This document shows, one piece after another, positions 8,834 to 18,379 of a stretch of 64,000 bases of DNA (its first letter is position 1; each line of letters begins with the position of its first letter). A program made the position numbers and the translations under genes. Under the pieces are notes generated by a model. That model searched no databases and was not told where the DNA came from. It saw nothing but the letters and a program-made list of their open reading frames with translations. Source of the DNA: Roseateles saccharophilus (lineage in GTDB: Bacteria; Pseudomonadota; Gammaproteobacteria; Burkholderiales; Burkholderiaceae_C); the NCBI RefSeq assembly GCF_004342485.1, contig NZ_SMBU01000005.1, forward strand, positions 1 to 64,000, given 5' to 3'.

Positions 8834-8870
8834 AAAAACAAAAAACCGCCGGGCTTTGCGGGCCCGGCGG
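8834..8870 (-). terminator. Attenuator (intrinsic terminator) in the aroG leader
   Basis: On the minus strand CCGCCGGGC (8870-8862) pairs with GCCCGGCGG (8854-8846) around a 7-base loop, extended by AA/TT, and is followed by TTTTTTGTTTTTG up to about 15 bases before the aroG ATG. This is a strong rho-independent terminator placed inside the leader and ahead of the gene, which is how an attenuator is arranged. Confidence 0.85.
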
Positions 8871-8902
8871 TTCGTAGGGAGTTCTCTGTTCAGCGCGCGC
8901 GC

Positions 8903-8965
8903 TCAGGACTCTCCACCGCCGGGGCGGGGATAGAACCAAAAGCTAAAAAACACAGCGCGGGACAT
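8903..8965 (-). CDS. Leader peptide of aroG, rich in aromatic residues
   Basis: The ATG at 8965 opens a 20-codon frame, MSRAVFFSFWFYPRPGGGES, ending in TGA at 8903. It has four Phe, one Trp and one Tyr within seven codons (6-12), as expected for a ribosome-stalling leader that senses charged tRNAs for aromatic amino acids. Codons 15-17 carry CCCGGCGG (minus strand of 8916-8923), exactly complementary to the 5' arm of the downstream terminator, and could form the antiterminator when the ribosome stalls upstream. No Shine-Dalgarno is visible. The gene is too short for normal gene calling; the assignment rests on composition, position and pairing. Confidence 0.8.
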   Translation of the reverse strand: MSRAVFFSFWFYPRPGGGES

Positions 8966-8971
8966 GGGCGA

Positions 8972-8980
8972 AATCTAGCA
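8972..8980 (-). promoter_or_regulatory. Candidate extended -10 promoter of the aroG leader
   Basis: On the minus strand TGCTAGATT (8980-8972) matches an extended -10 element. Transcription would start about 7 bases on, at the A of the leader ATG (8965), which would explain the missing ribosome-binding site (leaderless start). No good -35 element is present. Confidence 0.4.
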
Positions 8981-9049
8981 TGCCGGCCCGCGGGCCGCTT
9001 CGGCGGCTTGCAAATGAGCCGTCGCGCGGCGCGATGGCAATGCCGCGTT

Positions 9050-10243
9050 TCATGACAGCAGCTGCAGGGCCTGGCGCGCGGCGACCCATTCCTCGTTGGT
9101 CGGCTCCACCGCCACCCGCACCGCGCTGGCCGGCGCCGAGATGACGGCCTCGTTGCGCGCGTTCGCGCCCTCGTCCAGCGCCAGGCCAAGAAAGCCCAGG
9201 CCGGCGACGATGCGGCTGCGCACCTCGGCCTGGTGCTCGCCGATGCCGGCCGTGAAGACCAGCAGGTCAAGCCCGCCGAGCACGGCCACCAGCGCGCCGA
9301 TCTCACGCACGATGCGCCGCACGAACAGGGCCAGCGCCGCCGCGCAGCGCGGGTCCTCGGCCTCGATGGCCAGCAGTTCGCGCGGCTCGGCCGAGCGGCC
9401 CGACACGCCGAGCAGGCCGCTCTGGTGGTAGAGCATCTGGCCGACCTCGTGCACGTCCAGGCCCTCGATCTCCATCAGGTAGAGCAGCGCGCCAGGGTCC
9501 AGCGCGCCGCAGCGCGTGCCCATCATCAGCCCGTCCAGCGCCGAGAAGCCCATCGTCGTCGCGACGCTGCGCCCGCCCTGCATGGCGCACAGGCTGGCAC
9601 CGCTGCCCAGGTGGGCGACGAGGCAGCGGCCCCGCGCCAGCTCGCCATGCCGCTCCGGCAGCACGATGGACTGGTACTCGTAGGACAGGCCATGGAAGCC
9701 ATAGCGGCGCAGGCCGCGCTCCCAGGCCGACCAGGGCAGCGGCAGCATTTGCTCGACCTGCGGCAGCGTGTGATGGAAGGCGGTGTCGAAGCAGGCCACC
9801 TGGGGCAGGTCGGGCCGCTGCTGCAGCAGCACTTCCATGGCTTCCAGCGCGAAGGGCTGGTGCAGCGGCGCGAGCGGGATGAAGCCGCGCAGCTCGGCCA
9901 GCGCCGCGGCGTCCACGCGCAGCGGCGCCGCGTGATGGGCGCCGCCGTGCACGACGCGGTGGGCCACAGCACGCACCGGCACCGCGCCGAGGCGGGCGGC
10001 TATGGCCTCGCGGATGACGGCGAGCGCGTCGTGATAGGGCTGGGCCTCGCCCAGCGTCAGCACGCGGTCCAGGCCGTCGGCGGTCTGCAGGCGCGGCCGG
10101 GCGCTGCCTATGCCCTCCACCTTGCCGCCCCACCAGGGCTGGCGCGGCAGCTCCGCGGCAGCGGCGTCGAAGAGGGCGAACTTGATGCTGGACGAGCCGC
10201 AGTTCAGCACGGCGATGACGGCTTGCGGTGCGGCGAGGCTCAC
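9050..10243 (-). CDS. ackA: Acetate kinase
   Basis: This 397-residue cytoplasmic enzyme interconverts acetyl phosphate plus ADP with acetate plus ATP. Motifs are AVLNCGSSSIKF near the N-terminus, RVVHGG, FDTAFHHTLP with YGFHGLSYEY, HLGSGASLCA, TMGFSALDGLMMGTRCGALDPG and FTAGIGEH. The start is GTG at 10243, which overlaps the TGA of the fused pta gene (GTGA), giving translational coupling. A longer open frame to 11272 runs through pta in another phase and is not real. With the upstream enzyme it links acetyl-CoA to ATP formation. Confidence 0.95.
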   Translation of the reverse strand: MSLAAPQAVIAVLNCGSSSIKFALFDAAAAELPRQPWWGGKVEGIGSARPRLQTADGLDRVLTLGEAQPYHDALAVIREAIAARLGAVPVRAVAHRVVHGGAHHAAPLRVDAAALAELRGFIPLAPLHQPFALEAMEVLLQQRPDLPQVACFDTAFHHTLPQVEQMLPLPWSAWERGLRRYGFHGLSYEYQSIVLPERHGELARGRCLVAHLGSGASLCAMQGGRSVATTMGFSALDGLMMGTRCGALDPGALLYLMEIEGLDVHEVGQMLYHQSGLLGVSGRSAEPRELLAIEAEDPRCAAALALFVRRIVREIGALVAVLGGLDLLVFTAGIGEHQAEVRSRIVAGLGFLGLALDEGANARNEAVISAPASAVRVAVEPTNEEWVAARQALQLLS

Positions 10244-11649
10244 GGCGGCGTGCTCCGGTAGTGGTGGGCCAGCAGCACGGCCAGCGCGCAGGAGGCGATG
10301 CGCGACTCGGCACCGTCGGCCCGGCTGGTCAGCACGATGGGCACGCGGGCGCCGAGCACGATGCCGGCACTGGCCGCGCCGCCGAGGTATTCGAGCTGCT
10401 TGGCCAGCATGTTGCCGCTCTCCAGGTCCGGCACGACCAGCACGTCGGCCTGGCCGGCCACGCCGGACTGGATGCCCTTGATGCGCGCGGCGGCGATGGA
10501 GACGGCGTTGTCGAAGGCCAGCGGTCCGTCCAACTCGGCGCCGGCGATCTGGCCGCGGTCGGCCATCTTGCACAGCGCGGCGGCGTCCAGCGTGGCGGGC
10601 ATCTGCGCATTGACCGTCTCGACGGCGGCCAGGATGGCCACCTTGGGCCGCTCGACGCCGATGGCCTGGGCCAGCTCGATGGCATTGCGCACGATGTCGG
10701 CCTTCTGTTCGAGCGTGGGCGCGATGTTGAGGGCCGCGTCCGTGATGATGAAGGGCCGCGGGTAGGCCGGCGTCTGCATCAAAAAGCAGTGGCTGGCGCG
10801 GCGCTTGGTGCGCAGGCCGGCGCCGGCGTCCAGCACCGCGGCCATCAGCTCGTCGGTGTGCAGGCTGCCCTTCATCAGCGCCTGCACCTCGCCCTGGCCG
10901 GCCAGGGCCGCGGCGCGCGCGGCAGCGGCGTGGCTGTGCGGCACGTCGTCGATGGCGATGCCGGCGAGGTCCCAGCCCTGCTCGGCGGCGACGGCCAGCA
11001 GCCTGGCGCGCGGCGCGACCAGCACCGGCTCGATGAGGCCGGCGGCGCGAGCCTCCAGCGCGGCGCCCAGGCTGACCGCGTCGCAGGGGTGGGCGACGGC
11101 CACCTTGATCGCGCCCAGCGGCCGCACCGCCGCCAGCAGCCGCGCCAGCCCGGCGCCGCCCTCGCTCAGTCTCACCTCGGGCAGCTGGCCGGCCTGCCAC
11201 TCGATGCGCTCCAGCGGCGCGATGACCTCGGCTTCGCCCTCGATGACGCGCTCGCCACGCTGGTTCAGGCACTGGCAGTCCAGCGTCAGCCGGCGGCTTT
11301 CGGCCTCCCTGGCCTTGACGCTCACACGCACCTGCAGCACGTCGCCGATGCGCACGGGGGCCAGGAACTTCAGCGTCTGGCCGAGGTAGATGGTGCCGGG
11401 GCCGGGCAGGCGGGTGCCGAGCACGGCCGAGATCAGCGCGCCGCCGAACATGCCGTGGGCGATGACGCCGTGAAAGCGCGTGGCCTCGGCGAAGCCGGCG
11501 TCCAGGTGCTGGGGGTTGATGTCGCCCGACAGCACGGCGAAGAGCTGCAGGTCGGCCGCCGTGACGGTGCGCTCCAGCGCAGCGCTGTCGCCGATGGCGA
11601 TCTCGTCGAAGCTGCGGTTGTGCAGCTTGTGCAGGACGGGGGGATTCAT
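10240..11649 (-). CDS. Fused MaoC-like enoyl-CoA hydratase / phosphate acetyltransferase
   Basis: This 469-residue protein has an N-terminal MaoC hot-dog domain (about 12-140) with FAVLSGDINPQHLD and HGMFGGALISAVLG, and a C-terminal PTA_PTB domain (about 170-469) with AVAHPCDAVSLGAA, HTDELMAAVLDAG, FLMQTPAYPRPFIITDAALNI and ESGNMLAKQLEYLGGAASAGIVLGARVPIVL. Such fusions are annotated as bifunctional enoyl-CoA hydratase/phosphate acetyltransferase in Burkholderiales. The MaoC part may supply or use (R)-3-hydroxyacyl-CoA, the monomer of PhaC, while the Pta part makes acetyl phosphate for AckA. It lies 19 bases downstream of the ABC permease and overlaps ackA. Confidence 0.93.
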   Translation of the reverse strand: MNPPVLHKLHNRSFDEIAIGDSAALERTVTAADLQLFAVLSGDINPQHLDAGFAEATRFHGVIAHGMFGGALISAVLGTRLPGPGTIYLGQTLKFLAPVRIGDVLQVRVSVKAREAESRRLTLDCQCLNQRGERVIEGEAEVIAPLERIEWQAGQLPEVRLSEGGAGLARLLAAVRPLGAIKVAVAHPCDAVSLGAALEARAAGLIEPVLVAPRARLLAVAAEQGWDLAGIAIDDVPHSHAAAARAAALAGQGEVQALMKGSLHTDELMAAVLDAGAGLRTKRRASHCFLMQTPAYPRPFIITDAALNIAPTLEQKADIVRNAIELAQAIGVERPKVAILAAVETVNAQMPATLDAAALCKMADRGQIAGAELDGPLAFDNAVSIAAARIKGIQSGVAGQADVLVVPDLESGNMLAKQLEYLGGAASAGIVLGARVPIVLTSRADGAESRIASCALAVLLAHHYRSTPP

Positions 11650-11668
11650 GAAGCTCCTTGGACTGGGT

Positions 11669-12799
11669 TCAAGTCATCAAAGCGATGGTCTTGCGAAAGC
11701 GTGACAGGGCCGCGGCGAACAGCGCGCTACCGATGGCGGCCACCGTGAGCAGCTGGGGCCAGACGACGTCCAGGCCCGCGCCACGGTAGAGGATGGCCTG
11801 GCCGGCAGCCACGAAGTGTGTGGTCGGCGCGGCCGTCATGATCCAGCGCACGGCCTCGGGCAGGCTCTCGCGCGGCGTGACGCCGCCGGACAGCATCTGC
11901 AGCGGCAGCAGCACGAGGACGAGCAGCATGCCGAACTGCGGCATGGAGCGCGCCAGCGTCGCGAGGAAGATGCCCATGGATGTCGTCGCGAACAGGTGCA
12001 GGGCCGCGGCCAAGCCGAACAGGGCCACCGAACCCTGCACCGGCACATGCAGCGCGCCCTGCACGACCAAGGCCAGTGAGGCCATGGCCGCGACGAGCAC
12101 CACGAGGCCCATGGACCAGACCTTGGCCAGCATGATCTCAGCCGGCGTGACCGGCATGACGAGCAGGTGCTCGACGGTGCCATGCTCGCGCTCGCGGATC
12201 AGCGCCGCGCCGGTGAGGATGATGGACAGCATGGTCACGTTGTTGATGATCTCCATCAGCGAGCCGAACCAGGCATGCTCGAGGTTGGGATTGAAGCGCA
12301 TGCGCAGCGCCAGCTCCACCGGCATAGCCGCGCCACCGGCCTGGCGCTGCACGAAGGCATTGACCTCGCCGGCGACGATCTGCTGGATATAGCCGCCGCC
12401 GGTGAAGGCCTGGCTCATGCGCGTGGCGTCGATATTGAGCTGCAGGGCCGGCTGGCGGCCGGCCAGCACGTCGCGCTGGAAGCCGGGCGGGATGACGAGC
12501 ACGAAGGTGTAGTCGCCGCGGTCCATGCCGGGGTCGATGTCGCGGGCCGGGATCAGGTCGGGGCTGCGGAACTGTGGCGGGTAGAAGCTCGCCGCCAGCC
12601 GCGCGGACAGCGGCGAGGCGTCCTCGTCGACGATGGCGATGGCCGCGTGGCGCAGGCTCTCGGGCATGGCGGTGGCGGCGACGTAGATGGAGATGCTGAA
12701 GGTGTAGACGATCAGCACCAGCATCATGGGGTCGCGCCACAGGCTCCAGAGTTCCTTGATGCCGAGGCGGTAGACATGGGCGAGGTTGAGGCGGTGCAT
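11669..12799 (-). CDS. ABC-2 type transporter permease (YhhJ-like)
   Basis: This 376-residue inner-membrane protein has one N-terminal helix after LWSLWRDPMMLVLIVYTF, a large periplasmic segment (about 50-180) and five C-terminal helices, with IREREHGTVEHLLVMPVTPAEIMLAKVW as the conserved ABC-2 loop. It resembles YhhJ, partner of the fused ATPase RbbA/YhiH and of a HlyD protein. A clear GAGGAG ribosome-binding site precedes the ATG at 12799. In related clusters it directly follows the ATPase gene; here a 397-bp repeat-containing gap separates them. Confidence 0.92.
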   Translation of the reverse strand: MHRLNLAHVYRLGIKELWSLWRDPMMLVLIVYTFSISIYVAATAMPESLRHAAIAIVDEDASPLSARLAASFYPPQFRSPDLIPARDIDPGMDRGDYTFVLVIPPGFQRDVLAGRQPALQLNIDATRMSQAFTGGGYIQQIVAGEVNAFVQRQAGGAAMPVELALRMRFNPNLEHAWFGSLMEIINNVTMLSIILTGAALIREREHGTVEHLLVMPVTPAEIMLAKVWSMGLVVLVAAMASLALVVQGALHVPVQGSVALFGLAAALHLFATTSMGIFLATLARSMPQFGMLLVLVLLPLQMLSGGVTPRESLPEAVRWIMTAAPTTHFVAAGQAILYRGAGLDVVWPQLLTVAAIGSALFAAALSRFRKTIALMT

Positions 12800-12865
12800 C
12801 AGCGGGCTCCTCCTCTTGCTTGTTCGAAGGGTTGGTCAGTGGCCGGTGTGGTGCGGGGATTTCGC

Positions 12866-13196
12866 CCCCGCGGGCGACTCACTTTCTTGTGCGCACAAGA
12901 AAGTAAGCAAAGAAAGCGCCCCCGAACCGCCCGGCCCTTAGCTGCGCAGTGGGCTGCCCTGCGCTGCTCAGAGGGGGGAAGACAAATACCTCGTGCCAAA
13001 CGGTTTTCGGGTTTGGCTGTTGGCTGTTTCCACCGACCCCTTCGGCCAGAACGTAGATCGCCCGCAGGGACTGAGCCCGGACACAGGGCAGCCCACTGCG
13101 GGCTGGCCTGTGCCTGGCGAAGGGCTTGGCGAATGCAAGCGCCAAGCCAGAACTCCCGGCTGGGCCTGGCCGGAAAACCGAAGCAGCGAACAAGCA
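12866..13196. repeat. Non-coding structured intergenic repeat element
   Basis: This gene-free stretch lies between the two ABC genes. It holds a perfect palindrome at 12881-12904 (arms ACTTTCTTGTGC and its complement), then AAGCAAAGAAAG. It also holds a 17-bp perfect inverted repeat, 12945-12961 (CGCAGTGGGCTGCCCTG) with 13084-13100, able to close a stem of about 156 bases. Palindromes of this AAGAAAGTAAGCAAAGAAAG type recur between genes of Comamonadaceae and relatives. A 104-codon frame on the minus strand here looks spurious. It probably inserted into the operon. Confidence 0.65.
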
Positions 13197-15905
13197 TCAC
13201 CGCTCCTGCTTCCTCAACAACACCATCGCCGTGCCAAGGATCACCGGCACCGCAATGGCCAACGGCCACAAGCTGCTCCACAGATCCGGCAACGCCAGCG
13301 CCTTGCTGAACGCCCCCCGGCTGATGGTCAGGAAATGCGCCGCCGGATAGACCCGACCAACAACGGCCCCCACGCCCTCCAGCGACGACACCGGATCGAT
13401 CAACCCAGCAAATTGCACGCAGGGAATCAGCGTGCCGATCATCGTGACGAACAGCGCCGCGATCTGGCTGCGCGTGAAGGTGGAGGCCAGCAGCCCCAGG
13501 CCCGTCGCGGCCACGACGTAGAGCAGCGCCGCCAACGACAGCGCCGCGAGGCTGCCCTTCAGCGGCACGCCGAACACCGTCACCGCCAGCGCCACCAGCA
13601 GGAAGAAATTCAGCATCGCCAGCAGCACATAGGGCAGCTGCTTGCCGAGCAGGAACTCGCTGCGCCGCACCGGCGTCACATAGAGGTTGAGGATGGAACC
13701 CAGCTCCTTCTCGCGCACCACGGACAGCGCCGTCAGCATCGCCGGGATCATCATCAGCAGCATCGGGATGACGGCCGGCACCATGGCCGGCAGGCTTTTC
13801 ACGTCGGGGTTGTAGCGATAGCGCAGCTCGACATGGCTGGGCGCGGCCAGCGCCACGCCGAGGCGCTCGCGCGCCATCTCCACGAGCCAGAGCTGGTGCA
13901 TGGCCTGCACATAGCCGCGCGAGGTTTCGCCGCGCGTCGGCATCGCGCCGTCCACCCAGACGCCGATCTGCGCAGCGTGGCCGCGCGCCACGTCGCGCGC
14001 GAAGCCGTGCGGAATCTCGATGGCCATGGCCAGCTCGCCGGCGCGCATGCGGCGGTCCAGGTCGGCGTGGTCGCGCAGCGGCGCCTGCTCCAGGAAATAG
14101 CGCGAACCGGCCAGGCGCTGGGCGTAGTTCTGGCTCAGGCCGGTCTGGTCCTGGTCCAGCACGGCGAAGCGCAGGTTCTCGACGTCCAGGCTGATGCCGT
14201 AGCCGATGATGAACATCAGGATGGCCGTGCCCAGCAGCGCCAGCGTCGCGCGCACCGGGTCGCGCCGCAGTTCCAGCGCCTCGCGCAGGCTGTAGCTCCA
14301 GGCCCGTGTGAGGCTGAAGCGCCGGCTCGGCGGCGGCGGCGTCGAGGCCGCGGGCGCCGCTTCGACGGCATCGGCCACCGCCGCTTCGCCGGTGGCCTCC
14401 TGCAGATAGGCGATGAAGGCCTGCTCCAGGCTGGCCGCACCGCGCGCGGCCTGGATGGCGGCCGGCGTGTCGCTGACCAGCACCTTGCCCGCATGCATCA
14501 GCGAGATGCGGTCGCAGCGCAGGGCCTCGTTCATGAAATGGGTGGAGATGAAGATGGTCACGCCGTCGCGCCGGGCCAGCTCCACCATCAGCTGCCAGAA
14601 CATGTCGCGCGCAACCGGGTCCACGCCCGAGGTCGGCTCGTCGAGGATGAGCAGCTCGGGGCGGTGCACCATGGCCACGGCCAGCGACAGGCGCTGGCGC
14701 ATGCCCAGCGGCAGGGCCTCGGGCAGGCTGTGCTGCACGGCCTCCAGCCCGAAGCGCTGCAGCATCTCGTCGACGCGCACCTCCAGCCCCGCCGCGGGCA
14801 CGGCGAACAGGCGCGCATGCAGCACCAGGTTCTGGCGCACGCTGAGCTCGCCGTAGAGCGAGAAGGCCTGGGTCATGTAGCCGACGCGCTGGCGGGTCTG
14901 CAGGTCGCGCGGGTCCACCTCGCGGCCGAACAGCCAGGCCCGGCCCTCGCTGGCGCTGAGCAGGCCGGTCAGCATCTTCATCGTCGTCGACTTGCCGCAG
15001 CCGTTGGAGCCGAGGAAGCCGAAGATCTCGCCGCGGCGGATGCGGAAGTCGACATGGTCCACCGCCGTGAAATCGCCGAAGCGCATCGTCAGGCCCTGCG
15101 CCTCGATGGCGGGCGCCTCGTCCGCGCCCGCGGCCAGCAGCGGCACGATGACCTCGCGGTGGCCGCGCCGCTTCTCCTCGGGCAGCAGCGCGATGAAGGC
15201 CTGCTCCAGCGAGGCGTGGGCGCCGCGCAGCTCGGCCGGCGTGCCGGTGGCCAGCACGCGGCCGGCGTCCATCGCGACCAGCCAATCGAAAGCCTCGGCC
15301 TCCTCCATGTAGGCCGTCGCGACGATAACGCTCATGCCGGACCGCTGCGCGCGGATGCGGCCGATCAGCTGCCAGAACTGCGCGCGCGACAGCGGGTCCA
15401 CGCCGGTGGTGGGTTCGTCGAGGATGAGGAGGTCGGGGTCGTGGATCAGCGCGCAGCACAGGCCGAGCTTCTGCTTCATGCCGCCCGACAGCTTGCCCGC
15501 CGGCCGCGCCAGGAAGGGCAGCAGGCCTGTGCTGCCGCAGAGCTCGTCGATGCGGCGCCGCCGCTCGGCCGCGCCATGGCCGAACAGGCGGCCGAAGAAC
15601 TGGAGGTTCTCCTCCACCGACAGCGTCGGGTAGAGGTTGCGGCCCAGGCCCTGCGGCATGTAGGCGATGCGCGGGCAGACCCGCTCGCGGTGGGCGCGCG
15701 CGGCCATGTCGCCGCCCAGCACCTCCAGCCGCCCGTGCTGCAGCGCACGCGCGCCGGCGATCAGCGACAGCAGGCTGGACTTGCCCACGCCGTCCGGCCC
15801 GATCAGGCCCAGCATGCGGCCGGCCGGCAGCTCCAGCGTGACGTCGGCCAGCGCCTGCGTCGCGCCGTAGCGCAGGCTCAAGCCCTGCAGGCGTGCCAGC
15901 GTCAT
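13197..15905 (-). CDS. rbbA: RbbA-like fused ABC transporter: two ATPase domains plus permease
   Basis: This 902-residue protein carries two ATPase domains and a C-terminal ABC-2 permease (from about residue 540). First ATPase: Walker A GPDGVGKS at 36-43, signature LSGGMKQK at 139-146, Walker [14 protein letters not shown]. Second: Walker A GSNGCGKS at 299-306, degenerate signature LPLGMRQR, Walker [14 protein letters not shown]. Domain order equals RbbA/YhiH, described both as a ribosome-associated ATPase and as part of an efflux complex with a HlyD protein and YhhJ. It overlaps hlyD by one base and is flanked by its expected partners, so export is the simpler reading. The substrate is unknown. 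Confidence 0.92.
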   Translation of the reverse strand: MTLARLQGLSLRYGATQALADVTLELPAGRMLGLIGPDGVGKSSLLSLIAGARALQHGRLEVLGGDMAARAHRERVCPRIAYMPQGLGRNLYPTLSVEENLQFFGRLFGHGAAERRRRIDELCGSTGLLPFLARPAGKLSGGMKQKLGLCCALIHDPDLLILDEPTTGVDPLSRAQFWQLIGRIRAQRSGMSVIVATAYMEEAEAFDWLVAMDAGRVLATGTPAELRGAHASLEQAFIALLPEEKRRGHREVIVPLLAAGADEAPAIEAQGLTMRFGDFTAVDHVDFRIRRGEIFGFLGSNGCGKSTTMKMLTGLLSASEGRAWLFGREVDPRDLQTRQRVGYMTQAFSLYGELSVRQNLVLHARLFAVPAAGLEVRVDEMLQRFGLEAVQHSLPEALPLGMRQRLSLAVAMVHRPELLILDEPTSGVDPVARDMFWQLMVELARRDGVTIFISTHFMNEALRCDRISLMHAGKVLVSDTPAAIQAARGAASLEQAFIAYLQEATGEAAVADAVEAAPAASTPPPPSRRFSLTRAWSYSLREALELRRDPVRATLALLGTAILMFIIGYGISLDVENLRFAVLDQDQTGLSQNYAQRLAGSRYFLEQAPLRDHADLDRRMRAGELAMAIEIPHGFARDVARGHAAQIGVWVDGAMPTRGETSRGYVQAMHQLWLVEMARERLGVALAAPSHVELRYRYNPDVKSLPAMVPAVIPMLLMMIPAMLTALSVVREKELGSILNLYVTPVRRSEFLLGKQLPYVLLAMLNFFLLVALAVTVFGVPLKGSLAALSLAALLYVVAATGLGLLASTFTRSQIAALFVTMIGTLIPCVQFAGLIDPVSSLEGVGAVVGRVYPAAHFLTISRGAFSKALALPDLWSSLWPLAIAVPVILGTAMVLLRKQER

Positions 15906-16978
15906 CAGTCGACCACCTTGGCCAGCGTGGCGGGCCAGGGCTGCTGAGCGTCCAGCCGCACCCAGGCCACGCCAGGCAGGCCGGTCTTGACCTGCTCGGC
16001 ATGCTTGCGCAGCAGCTCGGGCGCGATCTGGGCGCGCACGCGGAACATCAGCTTCTGGCGCTCGCTGGCCGTCTCCACCGTCTTGGGCGTGAACTGGGCC
16101 GTGCTGGCGACGAAGGACACCTTGGCCGGGATGACCAGGCCGGGCGCAGCGTCCAGCACCAGACGCACCTCGCTGCCCAGGGCCAGCCGGCCGGCCACGG
16201 CCTCGGGCAGGAAGAAGCTCATGTAGACGTCGCTGAGGTCGACGAGGTTGAGCACCTTGCCGCCGGCGCCCAGCACCTCGCCGGCCTCGGCGATGCGGTA
16301 TTGCACGCGGCCGGCGCGCGGCGCCGTCAGCACCGCGTCGTCGAGGTCGGCCTTGACGCGGTCCACCGTCGCGCTGCCGGCCTTGACCGTGGCCTGCATG
16401 CCGGTGGCCTGGGTGCGCGCAGCCTCCACCGCCGCCGTGGCTGCTGCCACCTGGGCCTTGGCCGCCGCCAGCGCGGCCTCCACGCTGCGCACGCGGGCGC
16501 GGTCGTCGTCCAGCTCCTGCTCGGACGACGCGCCCTCCTGGGCCAGCGCCTGCGAGCGCGCCAGGCGCCGGCTCGCCGCGTCCAGCTCGGCCTCGCGCTG
16601 GGCCACGACGGCCTGGGCGGCGCGGCGGTCGCTCTCGCGCACGGCGATCTGGGCCTGGGCGCTGTCGACGCCGGACTCGGCCTGCTTGAGCCGCGCCTGG
16701 GCCTCAGCGTACTGGGCCTCCAGGCTCTGCACCTGCAGGCGTGCCAACGGCTGGCCGGCGGCGACGAAGTCGCCCTCCCCCGCCATCACGGCCTGCAGGC
16801 GGCCGGGCAGCTTGGTGGCGATGTCGATCTCGGTGGCCTCGATGCGGCCATTGCCCTGCACGAAGGCCTCGCCCGGGCCCTGCGGGCGCAGCCGGGTCCA
16901 GCCCCAGCCGGCCAGGGCCAGCACGACCAGGCCGACCGCGGCAGGCAGCAGGAGCTTCTTCACGGAGGGGGCGGTCAT
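15905..16978 (-). CDS. HlyD family periplasmic adaptor (membrane fusion) protein
   Basis: This 357-residue protein has an N-terminal membrane anchor (about residues 8-26), a lipoyl-like half [30 protein letters not shown] region, a long alpha-helical hairpin rich in Ala/Gln/Glu (about 75-210) and a beta-barrel with [37 protein letters not shown]-type sequence. It would bridge the inner-membrane ABC complex to the outer-membrane factor encoded just upstream. The start codon overlaps the stop of that gene (ATGA). Confidence 0.93.
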   Translation of the reverse strand: MTAPSVKKLLLPAAVGLVVLALAGWGWTRLRPQGPGEAFVQGNGRIEATEIDIATKLPGRLQAVMAGEGDFVAAGQPLARLQVQSLEAQYAEAQARLKQAESGVDSAQAQIAVRESDRRAAQAVVAQREAELDAASRRLARSQALAQEGASSEQELDDDRARVRSVEAALAAAKAQVAAATAAVEAARTQATGMQATVKAGSATVDRVKADLDDAVLTAPRAGRVQYRIAEAGEVLGAGGKVLNLVDLSDVYMSFFLPEAVAGRLALGSEVRLVLDAAPGLVIPAKVSFVASTAQFTPKTVETASERQKLMFRVRAQIAPELLRKHAEQVKTGLPGVAWVRLDAQQPWPATLAKVVD

Positions 16979-18375
16979 GGCAGGTTTCCCTTGGGTTCTT
17001 CGTTGGCCGGGTTGACGAGATCGCCGCCGCCGAGGGCGGCATAGAGGCTGGCCTGGCTGGCCAGCAGTGCGCGCCTGGCCTGCACCTGCTGCTGCTCGGC
17101 GGCAAGCAGGTCGCGCTGCGCGTCCAGCACCTCGAGGAAGGCAGCGGCGCCGGTGTCATAGCGGCGCAGCGCCAGGCGGGCGCGCTCGGCCTGGGCGGCC
17201 AGGGTCTGGCCGGCGATGGCCAGTTGCTCGGCGTAGCGCTGGCGGGCCGACAGCGCATCGTTGACGTCGCGCAGTGCCTGCTGGGCTGTGCGTTCATAGG
17301 CCAGCAGGGCCTGGCGGCGGCGTGCCTGCTGCACGGCCAGGGCCTGCTCGCGGCGGCCGCCGTCGAGCAGCGGCAGGGCCACGTCGGGCGTCACGGTCCA
17401 GGCGCTGCTGCCGGCCTTGAGCAGGCCCGACAGCTCGGCGCTGGCGCTGCCGAAGGCGGCTGTCAGGCTGATGCGCGGCAGATAGGCGGCGCGGGCTGCT
17501 TCCACATTGGCGTCGGCCGCGCGCAGCTGGTGCTCGGCGGTGATCAGGTCGGGGCGCTGGCGCAGCAGCCCGGCCGGCAGGCCGGCACGCAGCGGCGGCA
17601 ATTCGGCGAGGCGCGGCTCGCCCGGTGCGGGCGCGCCGCCGATCAGCAGGGTCAGGGCCTGCCACTGCGCCTCGCGCTGCTGCTGCAGCTGCGACACGAG
17701 GGCCGCCGCCTGGGTCTGCAACAGCTGCACTTGCGTGAGGGCCAGGCGCGAGGTGGCGCCGAGCTCGACGCGGCGCGTGAAGATGCGCAGGCTCTCCTCG
17801 CGGCTGTCCAGCGCGCGGCGGGCCAGGCGCAGGCGTTCGTCCAGCTCGGCCAGCTGCAGCCAGGTCTGCGCGACCTGGTGGATCAGCGACAGCGTGACGG
17901 CTTGCGCCGCCGCGTCGCTGGCCAGCCAGGCCTGGCGGGCGGCTGTGTCGAGGCTGGCCAAGCGGCCCCACAGGTCCAGCTCCCAGCTGGCCAGGCCAAG
18001 ACCGAACTGGAACTGGTCGCCCAGCAGCGGCCGGCGCGTCAGATTGAGGTCGGCCGGCACACGGGCGCGCTGGCCCTGCAGGTCGAGGGCGATCTGCGGC
18101 GCGCGCTGGCTGGCCTGCAGGCCGGCGAGGGCACGGGCCTCATCCAGCCGCGCCAGCGCCAGCGCGCGGTCGCGGTTGTGGGCCAGGGCCTGCTCGATCT
18201 GGGCCTGCAGGGCCGGGTCGGCGAAGTAGTCGCGCCAGGCCGGCGGCGCGACGGCGGCGTCGCCCGCGTCGCTCGCGTAGCGCGCCGGCAGGCCGGGGTC
18301 CGCAGCGGGCTGCGGCGTCAGCGGCGCGCAGCCAGCAAGGAGCGCGGCCAGGGCGGCCGGAAGGATCAGTCGCAT
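16975..18375 (-). CDS. Outer-membrane efflux lipoprotein, NodT family
   Basis: This 466-residue protein begins [21 protein letters not shown], a lipoprotein signal with the lipobox LAGC (Cys15). Two OEP repeats follow, with long helices such as [20 protein letters not shown] and [24 protein letters not shown], the hallmark of TolC/NodT channels. It completes a tripartite exporter with the HlyD and ABC proteins. The ATG at 18375 is preferred to 18402 because it gives the lipoprotein signal. It lies 4 bases downstream of fabI. Confidence 0.93.
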   Translation of the reverse strand: MRLILPAALAALLAGCAPLTPQPAADPGLPARYASDAGDAAVAPPAWRDYFADPALQAQIEQALAHNRDRALALARLDEARALAGLQASQRAPQIALDLQGQRARVPADLNLTRRPLLGDQFQFGLGLASWELDLWGRLASLDTAARQAWLASDAAAQAVTLSLIHQVAQTWLQLAELDERLRLARRALDSREESLRIFTRRVELGATSRLALTQVQLLQTQAAALVSQLQQQREAQWQALTLLIGGAPAPGEPRLAELPPLRAGLPAGLLRQRPDLITAEHQLRAADANVEAARAAYLPRISLTAAFGSASAELSGLLKAGSSAWTVTPDVALPLLDGGRREQALAVQQARRRQALLAYERTAQQALRDVNDALSARQRYAEQLAIAGQTLAAQAERARLALRRYDTGAAAFLEVLDAQRDLLAAEQQQVQARRALLASQASLYAALGGGDLVNPANEEPKGNLP

Positions 18376-18379
18376 GGCT

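Noticed and set aside
10244-11272. N-terminal extension of ackA through the pta gene
   Set aside because: It is out of phase with the well-conserved MaoC-Pta fusion; the GTG at 10243 overlapping the pta stop is the natural start.
12879-13193. 104-codon frame on the minus strand in the repeat gap
   Set aside because: It spans the palindrome and inverted repeats, has no recognisable domain or ribosome-binding site, and such frames arise from multi-copy intergenic repeats in these bacteria.
12993-15947. 984-codon plus-strand frame opposite the RbbA-like gene
   Set aside because: It is rich in Gln, His, Arg and Ala without domains and is fully opposite a gene with intact ATPase motifs, so it is an antisense artefact.
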